Notes: generated by a model not told the origin, from the sequence alone. A stretch of 56,872 nucleotides of DNA from Xenococcaceae cyanobacterium MO_188.B32 (GCA_030065635.1 JASJDJ010000028.1:1-56872); one strand, 5' to 3'. Shown: positions 29,309-37,826, counted from the stretch's first letter. Program-made: numbers and translations.

Positions 29309-30448
29309 ACTGAATTTGGAACAGTCAAATTAGTTGTCATTCAACCAACTCCCTTTTGTAATCTCAATTGTAATTACTGCTACCTGCCGAATCGCCGATC
29401 GAAAGACAAACTCTCCCTCGATTTAATTGAATCCATATTTAAAAATCTGTTTCAAAGCCAATTTATCGATAAAGAATTTACAGTTGTCTGGCACGCTGGC
29501 GAACCCCTTACCATGCCTATTAGTTTCTATAAATCGGCATTTGACAAGATTCAGCAACTCGATCGCGAGTTTAATTCAAGTCACTGTTCAATCTCCCATG
29601 CTTTTCAAACTAATGGCACTTTGATTAATCAGGCTTGGTGCGATCTAATTAAAAAATATCGGATCAAAGTAGGCGTGAGCCTTGATGGCCCTGCTTTTAT
29701 CCACGATGCTCACCGCCAGACCAGAAAAGGCCTAGGCACTCACGCCAGCACCATGAGAGGGATATCGCTGCTACAAGCGAATCAGATTGACTTTTCTGTA
29801 ATTGCTGTTCTCACTAATAATTCCCTAAATTTCCCCGAAGAAATCTTCAATTTCTTTATGGAACATCAGATTAGGAATGTAGGTTTCAATATTGACGAAA
29901 CAGAAGGAGCAAACGAATCATCATCTTTGGAAAAAGATGGTGTAGAAGAACGGTATCGTACTTTTATAAAAAGGTTATACGAACTGACAAAAAGTACCAA
30001 TGGATATTTAAAAGTTAGAGAGTTTGAACAGACCAAAAACTTTATCTATGAAAAGTGTAGTGCGCTTCAGGGACAGTTCACTCCTTTTACGATGATTAAT
30101 ATTGCTTATAATGGCGACTTTTCCACGTTCTCCCCAGAACTATTATCAATGAAAAGTTCTATTTACGGTGATTTTATTCTCGGCAACGTCCGACAAGATT
30201 CCTTTGATTCTATCTGCCAAACTGATAAATTCCAAAGAATCGATCGAGATATTCAAGCAGGGGTGGAACTGTGTAAGCGCACCTGCCAATACTTCTCTTT
30301 ATGTGGTGGCGGTGCGCCTTCTAATAAATACTTTGAAAATGGCTCTTTTACCACATCTGAAACGATGTATTGTAAATATACCAAAAAAATAATCGTAGAT
30401 ATTGTTCTTGAGGATATTGAAAAAGATTTGGGTTTGCGTCCAAACTGA
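29301..30448 (+). CDS. Radical SAM/SPASM peptide maturase (cyclophane-forming type), start broken
   Basis: The frame from 29309 gives 379 residues. The radical SAM cluster motif CNLNCNYC is at 29357-29380, in LVVIQPTPFCNLNCNYCYLP, as in GrrM/FxsB-like cyclophane-forming enzymes. HAGEP follows and the C-terminus has SPASM-type cysteines (CSALQG, CKRTC, CGGGAP, CKY). This frame has no ATG before the cluster. The ATG at 29301 overlaps the STAND stop but is one base out of frame and meets TAG after ten codons. Reading ATGGGTAAAACTGAA instead of ATGGGTAAACTGAA would restore M-G-K-T-E-F-G. So either one A was lost (mutation or sequencing error) or an unusual start or recoding is used. Starting at the ATG at 29513 would lose the cluster. 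Confidence 0.85.
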
Positions 30449-30620
30449 GTAAGAATTCACTTGAATCTAGCGATCGGCTTTCGCTGGCACTGCGCGTTCT
30501 CGACTATGCCGAGGCGCATCCGCGATCGGCAGCTGGAAAAATTAACTGTAATCTTGCCTCAACTCCAAACTCCTGTACTGACCTTCCAGGTCACGTCACT
30601 ACTAACTCCGAACTCCAAAC

Positions 30621-31367
30621 TTACATTTGACATAACTTCCATTGTTCGTGGGCTTCTCGCAGCAAAACTATTGCCTCTTCGCAAGTATCTACACAGTCTG
30701 GAATACTTAGATCTGCGGGGTCTGCCATGGGTGGATCGACATCGATCGTATATTTTTTAGCCCAGACAGCTAGCTCATTCCACATTTTCCCAACAGTAAT
30801 AAATGGTGTATTTTGTAGCTGGCGGACTTGCAATAATTGCCATATCATCAATGCTTCTAAAGCTGTACCTATACCCCCTGGTAGCACTACAAAAGCATCA
30901 GAGGCGAGTACGAAGTGATGTAATCGAGAAAAGAAGGTTCGATGGAGATAAACTTGCTCGACAAAAGGATTTGTATCTTGCTCAAATCCTAAATCGACGC
31001 GGATACCGATAGATTTAGTCATATCATCGGGATCGGCAATAACACTACCTTCATTGGCAGCTTGCATTAAACCCGGTCCTCCGCCTGTGACAATATCACA
31101 GCCCATCATCGTTAGTTCGCTGGCTAGATCGCGAACTCCTTTATATAGAGATGTATCGGGTTTAATTCTCGCCGAACCGAAGAGAGTAACACGATAGCGT
31201 TCTCTTCTAGGAGGTTGAATACTGGACAATTTATTAACTGTATCCCAAAGACTGAGAATGGTATCATGAATTACTTCAAAAGCAGCCTCTGAGTCAGCAA
31301 TGCTAACGGCATCAGGATTTTGAGGAAGATTACAATGTATAGTACGCGATCGCTCTTGTTTACTCAT
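30621..31367 (-). CDS. LOG family protein (nucleotide-5'-monophosphate phosphoribohydrolase-like)
   Basis: 248 residues, Rossmann fold. It has the two hallmarks of the family: GGGPGLMQAANEG near residues 95-107 and PGGIGTALEALMIWQ near 160-175. LOG proteins release free cytokinin bases by cleaving ribose phosphate; many bacterial members act on AMP or have unknown substrates, and the older name is lysine-decarboxylase-like. It is on the opposite strand from the radical SAM gene and its relation to that system is unclear. Confidence 0.92.
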   Translation of the reverse strand: MSKQERSRTIHCNLPQNPDAVSIADSEAAFEVIHDTILSLWDTVNKLSSIQPPRRERYRVTLFGSARIKPDTSLYKGVRDLASELTMMGCDIVTGGGPGLMQAANEGSVIADPDDMTKSIGIRVDLGFEQDTNPFVEQVYLHRTFFSRLHHFVLASDAFVVLPGGIGTALEALMIWQLLQVRQLQNTPFITVGKMWNELAVWAKKYTIDVDPPMADPADLSIPDCVDTCEEAIVLLREAHEQWKLCQM

Positions 31368-31535
31368 GATTTATATAGCTCGCTAGAGGCCGATCCTAGC
31401 CGAAATTTTGCCATTTGTCAGCTATTGCCCTTAAATATCATCGGTTAATTAGCTTCACAATATCCTCAAAATATTTCTCTAATTTATAAGTAAAACTTCC
31501 AAGTACTAAAAAATCTACAACAATGGAGGTCAGCT

Positions 31536-32003
31536 ATGACACTTAGTAAATGGCAACCATTCCAAGAGTTAAACAATATCAGAAAACAAATGGATAGTCT
31601 ATTTGAAGATATGCTTTCTGTTAGAGACCGTGATTGGATGGGACTACATGGTATTGGCGGAAGGTGGACTCCTGCGGTAGAAATTGAAGAAACCGAAAAA
31701 GAACTGATTCTCAAAGCCGAAATTCCAGGTATCGATGCCAAAGACCTTGACGTAGAAGTAGGAGAAGATCGGGTAACTATTTCTGGAGAACACAAAGAAG
31801 AAAAACGTACTGAAGATAAAAAGAAAAACTACTTCCACTCTGAATTTTACTATGGTAATTTTCAAAGAGTCATTCCTTTACCTATGCCTATTAAAACTGA
31901 CGCAATTAAATCGGAATTTAAGCATGGTATTCTAACTCTTACCCTTCCCAAAGTAGAAAACGTACCTAAAAAAGTTGTCAAAATTAATTTAGAAGATAGT
32001 TAG
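31536..32003 (+). CDS. Small heat-shock protein, Hsp20/alpha-crystallin family
   Basis: 155 residues. The alpha-crystallin domain runs from about 45 to 140 (TPAVEIEETEKELILKAEIP, then EDRVTISGEHKEE and FQRVIPLPMPI, ending GILTLTLPK). The protein holds unfolding proteins and forms oligomers through the C-terminal VVKINL tail. A strong GGAGG site precedes the ATG. The last four bases overlap the stop region of the minus-strand protease gene. No CIRCE element seen upstream. Confidence 0.95.
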   Translation: MTLSKWQPFQELNNIRKQMDSLFEDMLSVRDRDWMGLHGIGGRWTPAVEIEETEKELILKAEIPGIDAKDLDVEVGEDRVTISGEHKEEKRTEDKKKNYFHSEFYYGNFQRVIPLPMPIKTDAIKSEFKHGILTLTLPKVENVPKKVVKINLEDS

Positions 32004-32896
32004 GAGTTAATTCGGGCAAGGCAAGCCCTTGTCCATACTTCTGGAACAATAGGACGACCTCGACTAATCTCAGGATTGCCTCGATGGATGCCAATTAATT
32101 CCCACTGACGATTTACAATCGGTGCGCCAGAAGACCCCTCGGTAGTCTTCAGATTGTGGTAGAGGTAATCTTCACCTACCTGAATAATCTTTCCCTGCTC
32201 TGAAATTTCAATTGGTTTGCCCTGTGGATGATGGATTAGGCGAATTGCCTGTTCTCTTTCTAGAGGTGTATTGTTGGGGTTAATTATCTTTTGTTTGAGT
32301 TCGCCTTCGATCTTAACTAAAGCAAAGTCTTGGCGATGAGAATGTTCAATAAAATTTAGATCGAGTTCAAAAAGATCTATATCTAAGGGATATTTTCCAG
32401 CTTTATAATTAAAACGTACCCAAGCTTTCTGTACCTGAGTTTTGCTAAAAATATGGCTGCAAGTAAGCAGCAACTTTTCCCCTACCAGCACTCCTGTGCC
32501 GATCCCATTGTCTTGAGGTGATTCTATTCTGCCTACAGCACTGCAAGCAACTAAAGCCTGGAAATTTTCTTCGCCTCGTTCGACTAATCGGACGAACAAA
32601 GCTCGATCTTCGTCTGTCAGTTTATAAGTTGCAGCTAGAGCGCACAGGTGTTGGAGCAGTTTAATCATTGGATGATAATCCAATCGTTCTCTGGAGATAG
32701 AGTAAGTTCTAAAGGCCGCTACTAATTCCAAGGCAAACATATTGGGTTGTGCATTGAGACTGAGATTGCCGATGAAATTATTGTCGATACCAGCAGCCTC
32801 CAGAATAGCTAGAGGTTTGACTCTGGTAAAAACTTGGCTTAGTGCCTTAGTTAGAGGGGAAATATCCTTTTGTTCCAAAAATACCTCAGGATTCAT
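32000..32896 (-). CDS. Trypsin-like protease with an N-terminal effector-associated domain
   Basis: 298 residues. Residues 1-90 are helical and look like an effector-associated domain (EAD) as found on bacterial conflict-system effectors. From about 115 a chymotrypsin-fold protease follows, with the full triad: His148 (TCSHIF), Asp190 (RQDFALV) and Ser256 in GSSGAP. No signal peptide, so it acts inside the cell. In the conflict-system literature EAD-trypsin proteins are paired with STAND ATPases through a second copy of the EAD. It lies 1.6 kb behind the radical SAM gene on the other strand, and could be an effector of this island. Confidence 0.85.
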   Translation of the reverse strand: MNPEVFLEQKDISPLTKALSQVFTRVKPLAILEAAGIDNNFIGNLSLNAQPNMFALELVAAFRTYSISRERLDYHPMIKLLQHLCALAATYKLTDEDRALFVRLVERGEENFQALVACSAVGRIESPQDNGIGTGVLVGEKLLLTCSHIFSKTQVQKAWVRFNYKAGKYPLDIDLFELDLNFIEHSHRQDFALVKIEGELKQKIINPNNTPLEREQAIRLIHHPQGKPIEISEQGKIIQVGEDYLYHNLKTTEGSSGAPIVNRQWELIGIHRGNPEISRGRPIVPEVWTRACLARINS

Positions 32897-33024
32897 AATA
32901 TTTTTGTTGCTCGAATACGATCGCCCTTACCACATCAATGACAGTAATATAAGCGATCGCGCTGCACTTAACCCACAAAGATACGCTCCTTTTCAGGTTG
33001 CTGAAGTTCTCTAAGGTTCTTGGG

Positions 33025-33056
33025 AACAAGGGTAGAGAAACCGGCAATCCCTTGTT
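33025..33056. other. Unexplained hairpin
   Basis: AACAAGGG (33025-33032) pairs with CCCTTGTT (33049-33056) around 16 bases, then ATTT follows. It could be the end of a small plus-strand RNA or a protein-binding site. No promoter is obvious. Confidence 0.3.
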
Positions 33057-33341
33057 ATTTAACTATGCTGCTTAGCAACCTATCAGAGAATTTATTCTGC
33101 TACTTCTACCCGTAACAGCGATCGCTTGTTTTCAATCTGGTTGACAATAGTTAGGACAGAAGAGGAACTAAAACAGTAACCCTAGGGCAAGTTAGAGATT
33201 AATTACTCGCTCATCTAACTTTTTGAACCCAAAGTTTTAGCCAGCAAAACATCTAGTAACTTAAGCTTTCGATCATAAAAATATCATTATCCTAGAAAAA
33301 TCTCTACCAAAAAAATACTGATATTTGATGGATCTCGCTGA

Positions 33342-33382
33342 TTTTTTTACGTAGAAATACTAATTTTTTGCGTAGAAACACT
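33342..33382. promoter_or_regulatory. Direct repeat, possible operator of the 313-residue protein gene
   Basis: TTTTTTACGTAGAAATACT at 33343-33361 is nearly repeated as TTTTTTGCGTAGAAACACT at 33364-33382, 21 bases (two helical turns) apart. It lies about 165 bases before the start codon at 33548. A weaker third AATACTGAT occurs at 33313. Spacing fits binding of a dimeric regulator on one face of the helix, but this is only inference. Confidence 0.3.
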
Positions 33383-33547
33383 GATACTGATGTTACAATT
33401 TTCGCTCGACTTTAGAGTTGTAATTAGCAACTTGGGCTGATATAAAAAACTTGTGAAGAAAAGATTTGTATATATGTAACCAAGATATTTAGAGTTACCA
33501 AAACCAAGAGATAATAAATAAGTCAACACTTTGGCAACATTTGATTG

Positions 33548-34486
33548 ATGAACCAACAACGCCTCAAAGCTTATCTCGATTTAATTCAAGGACTGTTGAG
33601 TTGCCCTAGAGGAGAAGAATGGATACTGCTGCGACAGAATGAAAACTTGGTTAATCTCGAACTAGTAGAGGTTATGGAAGAAGTCGCCAGCCATTTGGCA
33701 ACAGAAGGAGACATTAAAGCAGCTAAGTATCTGCACAATTGGGCAGGGAAATTACATCATATTTTGACGGAAAGTGTTCCTATTCCCCAAAACAATAAAG
33801 ATAAAACCCAAGCCTATGTCGAACTGATCCAAGCCTTGCTGAATTGTCCCGAAGGTTCTGAATCAGAAATTTTGGCAGCCCATCAAGAGTTAATCGGGCC
33901 AGAATTAGTCAGGGTTATGAAACAAGTCGCCAGTCAGATAGCAGCAGAAGGAAATGAAGAAACAGCTAATTTTTTGCATAATTTAGCTACAGAATTAAAC
34001 CGCACTTGGCTGAAAAACCATGAATTTAAACCAACTCTCAAAAAAGAGATTGCTCCCGATCCTTGGTTCGATGAAGATTCCCCTCCACAACATCCGTCAG
34101 CAACAGAAACAAAACCAGCAGGTTCAGAGATGCCAGCTATTGAAGAACCCGCAATATCTTCTCCCCAACTTCAGATGGAGAGCGATCGACAAATCTTACA
34201 GCAGCTACAAGCGATCGCAGATTCTTTAGTCAAGTTAGAAACCACCTTAGCTTATCGACTGCAACCATCAAACCCCTTATGGTATATGGATGTCCTCGAA
34301 AAAGCAGAAGCTGCTAACTGGATATTGACGACTGAGGAAGTAGAACAGTTAATCGGCATTAAACCCCAATGTCATCATGATGAAACTTCTTACCACAGAG
34401 GTAGCTGGGTATTTATCAAAGCGGGAAAAATTGGGGCACAGACAGGCTGGCAAGTCAAAAAACAAATCGATTCTCTTAGTCAATGA
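33548..34486 (+). CDS. Two-repeat helical protein of the CHAT-associated type
   Basis: 312 residues from the ATG at 33548. Two similar ~65-residue helical repeats (about 5-70 and 90-155): each reads AY..LIQ.LL.CP.G, then ELV.VM..VAS..A.EG and AA..LHN.A. Such repeats are seen at the start of cyanobacterial CHAT/TPR proteins. A proline/glutamate-rich linker follows and then a ~70-residue C-terminal domain (MDVLEKAEAANWILTTEEVE, then GSWVFIKAGKIGAQTGW), which recurs in cyanobacterial signalling proteins. No protease or kinase motif is present. Probably an adaptor of the conflict island. Confidence 0.7.
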   Translation: MNQQRLKAYLDLIQGLLSCPRGEEWILLRQNENLVNLELVEVMEEVASHLATEGDIKAAKYLHNWAGKLHHILTESVPIPQNNKDKTQAYVELIQALLNCPEGSESEILAAHQELIGPELVRVMKQVASQIAAEGNEETANFLHNLATELNRTWLKNHEFKPTLKKEIAPDPWFDEDSPPQHPSATETKPAGSEMPAIEEPAISSPQLQMESDRQILQQLQAIADSLVKLETTLAYRLQPSNPLWYMDVLEKAEAANWILTTEEVEQLIGIKPQCHHDETSYHRGSWVFIKAGKIGAQTGWQVKKQIDSLSQ

Positions 34487-34689
34487 GAAATAAGCGTTTC
34501 TCAAATTGGTGAGTGATACTAAATCCTGTTGAGATATGCCATTTATAACTGGTGTGAAGGCAGGAGGCAGGGGACAGAAGCATCTAAACTCGTTTTTTAC
34601 CTTTGGCTGTTGGCGAATTTAGCTTCAGTTTTGGGAAAAGTAAAGGTATTCTATCTTGAAAGTTGTCACTCATAATTTTTTTAGGCTCA

Positions 34690-35028
34690 TCAATCAGTAA
34701 GCTCGAGTACTTTTTTAGTTTGAAAAGGATTGAGATATAAACCTGCTTGGGATTCTACCCCAACCTCAAACTGACAATCAGAACGAGGAGAGGCAATACA
34801 GAGTAAAACATAACCTTTGGCTACTCGCTCGGGTTTTAAGCCCACTGCTTGAGACTGTTCGACTTTTCCTTTGAGTAGACGAGCAGCACAGGTAGCACAA
34901 ACTCCATAACGACAACCCACAGGTAATTTTTGTCCTGCTGCTTCTGCTGCTTCTAAAATGTATTGGTCTTCTGCTACTTCAATAACTAAATTTCGATTAA
35001 TTAATTGAACTTGGTAAGTTTTTTTCAC
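34690..35028 (-). CDS. 2Fe-2S plant-type ferredoxin
   Basis: 112 residues. Cluster ligands CRYGVCATCAARLLKG near residues 39-54 and the fourth Cys in YVLLCIASP near 77. Chain begins MKKTYQVQLINRNLVIEVAE. Longer at the C-terminus than the main photosynthetic ferredoxin PetF, so probably a specialised paralogue. It follows the SBP56 gene after three bases and is surely in one transcript with it. Confidence 0.93.
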   Translation of the reverse strand: MKKTYQVQLINRNLVIEVAEDQYILEAAEAAGQKLPVGCRYGVCATCAARLLKGKVEQSQAVGLKPERVAKGYVLLCIASPRSDCQFEVGVESQAGLYLNPFQTKKVLELTD

Positions 35029-35031
35029 TTT

Positions 35032-36387
35032 CTACAGCCAAATATCAGAGGTACAGTCACCGCCAGGATAACGCATTTCATGGGCGCGAGAAGGACCTAA
35101 TGGTTCTTTGCCAAAATCAACCAAGAAATTCTCGTTAATCTTCAATCCACCTTTTTCTGTGTCACAATCAATTTGTAATAGGGTTGAACCTACTTGTTTT
35201 AAGTCAGGATAAAACTGATTATCCCAAGTGCTAAAAAGAGAATCCGTAGCATACAAACGTTTACCATCTAGGCTGAGTTGCAGCATTTGCGGTCCAGCAG
35301 CAGATTGACGACCTTTGACGGTGCTACCTTTGTTTAATAATCCACCCCACCAAACTTGACCTGTTAGTTGAGGATCCATTGGTTCGCTAATGTCATACTG
35401 ACAAATGTTTCCATGCAACCAATTGGATAAGTAAAGATATTTATCGTCCATGGATAAGACCAGATCGGTAATTAGAGAAGGTACGGGCATCGGCCAACCT
35501 TCTATATCTACCGCAGGAATATCGATCGCTTTCTTGACATCCCAGTGACCATTGGCTTTATGCCAGTGCCAGATATTACTACTCAATGCTGCACCCACAA
35601 AACCATGAGTACTATTGGGATTATGATGAAAACGAACTTCCAAAGGAATCATCCCTTCTTCACCAAGAGCGACAGTTTGAATAATTTCCTTAGTCGACCA
35701 ATCCCAGAAGTGAATTTGTTTACCATATTTACCCGCAGCAACGTCATCGAGATCGAAACCGGGAAAAAAGGTTTTTGGTGCGCCCCATTCACTACTGACC
35801 ATTACATTATGACGGGGTTGATACCAAAAATCATAGTTAAATAGCATTCCTTCTGCTTTCTTTTCCCAATGTCCCGCAATATCAAAATTTTCATCCAACA
35901 GCAAAAAACCGCCTGGACCATTTCCTTCTCCATCTCCTAACATAGAAATCATGACTCCATCAGGGAGGCAGTGAATTGTATGGGGGGCAGATAAATTAGT
36001 TTTCTCTTTAATTTCAGGAAATTCAATAACTTTGTGGATTTGAGGCGATCGCTGGTCTTTGGTATCGACAATATAGATGTTGCCCGAACGCATTCCTGGG
36101 ATAATTAAAAACCGTCGGGATTTGCTCGCATCACCATAACAAGAACTACAAGCATTCCAACCAAAATGGTGTAATTCATCTCCAAGATTCGGCATGGGGA
36201 GACGGTGAATTACTTTGGAATAATTAGAAGATTGGGGATCGACATCAATCGTGGCTAGATAATCTGATTCTTCGATTCCCGTTCCTGTATAGAGAGCGAC
36301 GATATAAAGAACTTGCTCTTGTTTTGCCTGCATAGCGGCTTCAACCGAAGCATAACCTGGCCCACAACAATGATTCTGTTCGTTCAT
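35032..36387 (-). CDS. Selenium-binding protein 56 family (methanethiol oxidase-like)
   Basis: 451 residues, the family's usual length. Start HCCGPGYASVEAAM is the conserved N-terminus; further signatures are HHFGWNACSSCYGD near residue 93 and the end SRAHEMRYPGGDCTSDIWL. Bacterial members (MtoX) are copper-dependent and oxidise methanethiol to formaldehyde, sulfide and hydrogen peroxide; the family folds as a seven-bladed propeller. Directly followed by a 2Fe-2S ferredoxin gene. A role in sulfur-volatile metabolism or redox stress is likely, but the cyanobacterial substrate is unproven. Confidence 0.93.
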   Translation of the reverse strand: MNEQNHCCGPGYASVEAAMQAKQEQVLYIVALYTGTGIEESDYLATIDVDPQSSNYSKVIHRLPMPNLGDELHHFGWNACSSCYGDASKSRRFLIIPGMRSGNIYIVDTKDQRSPQIHKVIEFPEIKEKTNLSAPHTIHCLPDGVMISMLGDGEGNGPGGFLLLDENFDIAGHWEKKAEGMLFNYDFWYQPRHNVMVSSEWGAPKTFFPGFDLDDVAAGKYGKQIHFWDWSTKEIIQTVALGEEGMIPLEVRFHHNPNSTHGFVGAALSSNIWHWHKANGHWDVKKAIDIPAVDIEGWPMPVPSLITDLVLSMDDKYLYLSNWLHGNICQYDISEPMDPQLTGQVWWGGLLNKGSTVKGRQSAAGPQMLQLSLDGKRLYATDSLFSTWDNQFYPDLKQVGSTLLQIDCDTEKGGLKINENFLVDFGKEPLGPSRAHEMRYPGGDCTSDIWL

Positions 36388-36761
36388 TGGTTTTATCTTG
36401 TTTTTATTCAGCTTTTAATCGTCTTGGCTTTAACTCAAGGTCGCGATCTCTTTTAAAGGTGAAATGTTTGGTGTCAAAAATCTTTCTTAGCTAGAAATGA
36501 CTGATGAAACGATCTTGAGGAAATTGTGTAGATTGCTTTCCTTTTTTTCTCTGAAAATAACTGCTATTTTTATTTAACCAACTAGTCTGTATATTAAGAA
36601 AATATTGTTGAAATTGTCAAATCTAATTTTAGGCTATTTCTATCAAAGAATAATCTTGTATCCTTTTATCAAAAAAGGTTTGAGTAAAATAAATCCTTTT
36701 TAATGCTCAAACAATTCTTTACAAACTGGTTGGTATAATATTGACCGAGAGGAGAATAAAT
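36388..36761. other. Intergenic region between divergent SBP56 and TetR genes
   Basis: AT-rich, no gene seen. It should contain both promoters. A clear ribosome site (GAGAGGAG) lies just ahead of the TetR start codon at 36762. Confidence 0.45.
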
Positions 36762-37253
36762 ATGTCCACAAAAAGACAAAATAATACTAAAGAGCGTATT
36801 CTCGCTAATGCCGAGGAACTAATATTACAAAGGGGTTTTGCAGGAACATCGATCGACGAAATTCTTGCTGCCACCGGGATTACTAAGGGAGCGTTTTTCT
36901 ACCATTTCTCAAATAAAGCGGAGTTAGCCCACGTCCTAATTGACCGATTTTGGCAGAGAGATTGCGCCTTGTTAGAACGTTTATCTCAGCGAGCTAACGA
37001 ACTGAGTGAAGATCCCCTTCAATCGATGCTGATTTTTCTCAAGTTGTTTGAAGAATATCTTGAAACTTTAAACGATGCGTCTAAAGGCTGCCTGTTCTCT
37101 AGGCAGGAGATAGAAGTCAGAAGTCAGGAGGCAGAAGTATTGAAAGAGTATCTATACTCACAATTTCTCAATAATTTCAAACTTATCGAGAATAAACTTT
37201 TTTGCAAGCTGGTAACAATTCTTTTTTCGCCAAATAATCGTGAATTTGGTTGA
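36762..37253 (+). pseudogene. TetR family regulator, C-terminally replaced
   Basis: 163 residues from ATG 36762. The DNA-binding part is intact: ERILANAEELILQRGFAGTS, then IDEILAATGITKGAFFYHFS. The ligand-binding part is normal to about CLF near residue 113. After this come heptamer-repeat codons (RQEIEVRSQEAEV), and the last ~24 residues are antisense to the neighbouring gene. A complete member has about 190-200 residues. Ligand binding and dimerisation are probably impaired. It lies divergent to SBP56, which it may once have controlled. Confidence 0.7.
37111..37139. repeat. Heptamer repeats (GAAGTCA) inside the TetR gene
   Basis: GAAGTCA, GAAGTCA, GGAGGCA, GAAGT in 7-base register, next to the point where TetR homology fails. 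Confidence 0.6.
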
Positions 37254-37680
37254 CATTAAAATGACAAATATCTTTAGCTACTTCCTGAATGTTTAGGTTT
37301 TTAAATAAGCTGTCATTCATCGATTCACGCATTATACCTAGAATTTGGGGTTCTGCAACTAGAATCAGTTGTTTTGCTTGATTAGCCTGAATAAGATCGA
37401 TCATTGCACTACTAATCTTATTAGCAAACCTTTTTTCAAATTCTAGTTTATGGTTTTGGCGATGATCGTCATAGCTATGAGCTTGACCATTTGAACCTCG
37501 GTTGCGTCCAGTTTTGGTATTTGCCCAAAGTTCTTGACCGTGAAGTTCTTGGGTAGAATCAGATAACCCTTTATGCTCTATCAAATTGGGGCCAGATTCA
37601 TATTCCGATGATGCTGCTGAATCTAAGATGAAAAAACGCGCTTGAGTTCCATTGATAACTGCAACGGCAAATTTACCCAT
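37183..37680 (-). CDS. Host-attachment-protein family (baeRF-like)
   Basis: 165 residues. Begins MGKFAVAVINGTQARFFIL; the middle carries RNRGSNGQAHSYDDHRQNHK and LILVAEPQILGIMRESM. Matches the family named host attachment protein after plant-associated bacteria and related to archaeal release-factor-like (baeRF) domains. The true role is unknown and the name is misleading for a cyanobacterium. The C-terminal end (HDYLAKKELLPA) looks natural. Its last 71 bases overlap the truncated TetR gene tail to tail. Confidence 0.85.
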   Translation of the reverse strand: MGKFAVAVINGTQARFFILDSAASSEYESGPNLIEHKGLSDSTQELHGQELWANTKTGRNRGSNGQAHSYDDHRQNHKLEFEKRFANKISSAMIDLIQANQAKQLILVAEPQILGIMRESMNDSLFKNLNIQEVAKDICHFNVNQIHDYLAKKELLPACKKVYSR

Positions 37681-37826
37681 AATTGATACTTTGCAAATAC
37701 TTTCGATATTTACTTAAATTATAGTGATTTACTGGCTGCTAATTTGATTATTGCTAATAAAGTTTAAAATTAGGGATTATCGATCGCCTCTTTATCTCTC
37801 TTTTTTCGATTATTGGAGACAAAATC

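Larger units (their letters stand above)
32897..33547. other. 650-base intergenic region between divergent genes
   Basis: No gene seen. It must hold the promoters for the protease (minus) and for the 313-residue protein (plus). It also contains a hairpin at 33025-33056 and a direct repeat at 33342-33382 (both listed). Confidence 0.5.

Noticed and set aside
29136-29333. A 65-residue frame with Gly-Arg-Thr repeats overlapping the STAND tail, resembling a glycine-rich RiPP precursor
   Set aside because: It is the +1 frame of the W-x-(N/D) repeats; the repeat pattern follows from the DNA repeat, it has no ribosome site, and the STAND frame is the one continuous with a known domain.
29513-30448. 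ATG 29513 as the true start of the radical SAM gene
   Set aside because: It would remove the CNLNCNYC cluster motif, which is clearly present upstream in the same frame.
30461-30760. 99-residue plus-strand frame overlapping the LOG gene
   Set aside because: Antisense of the well-supported LOG family gene, with composition of a shadow frame.
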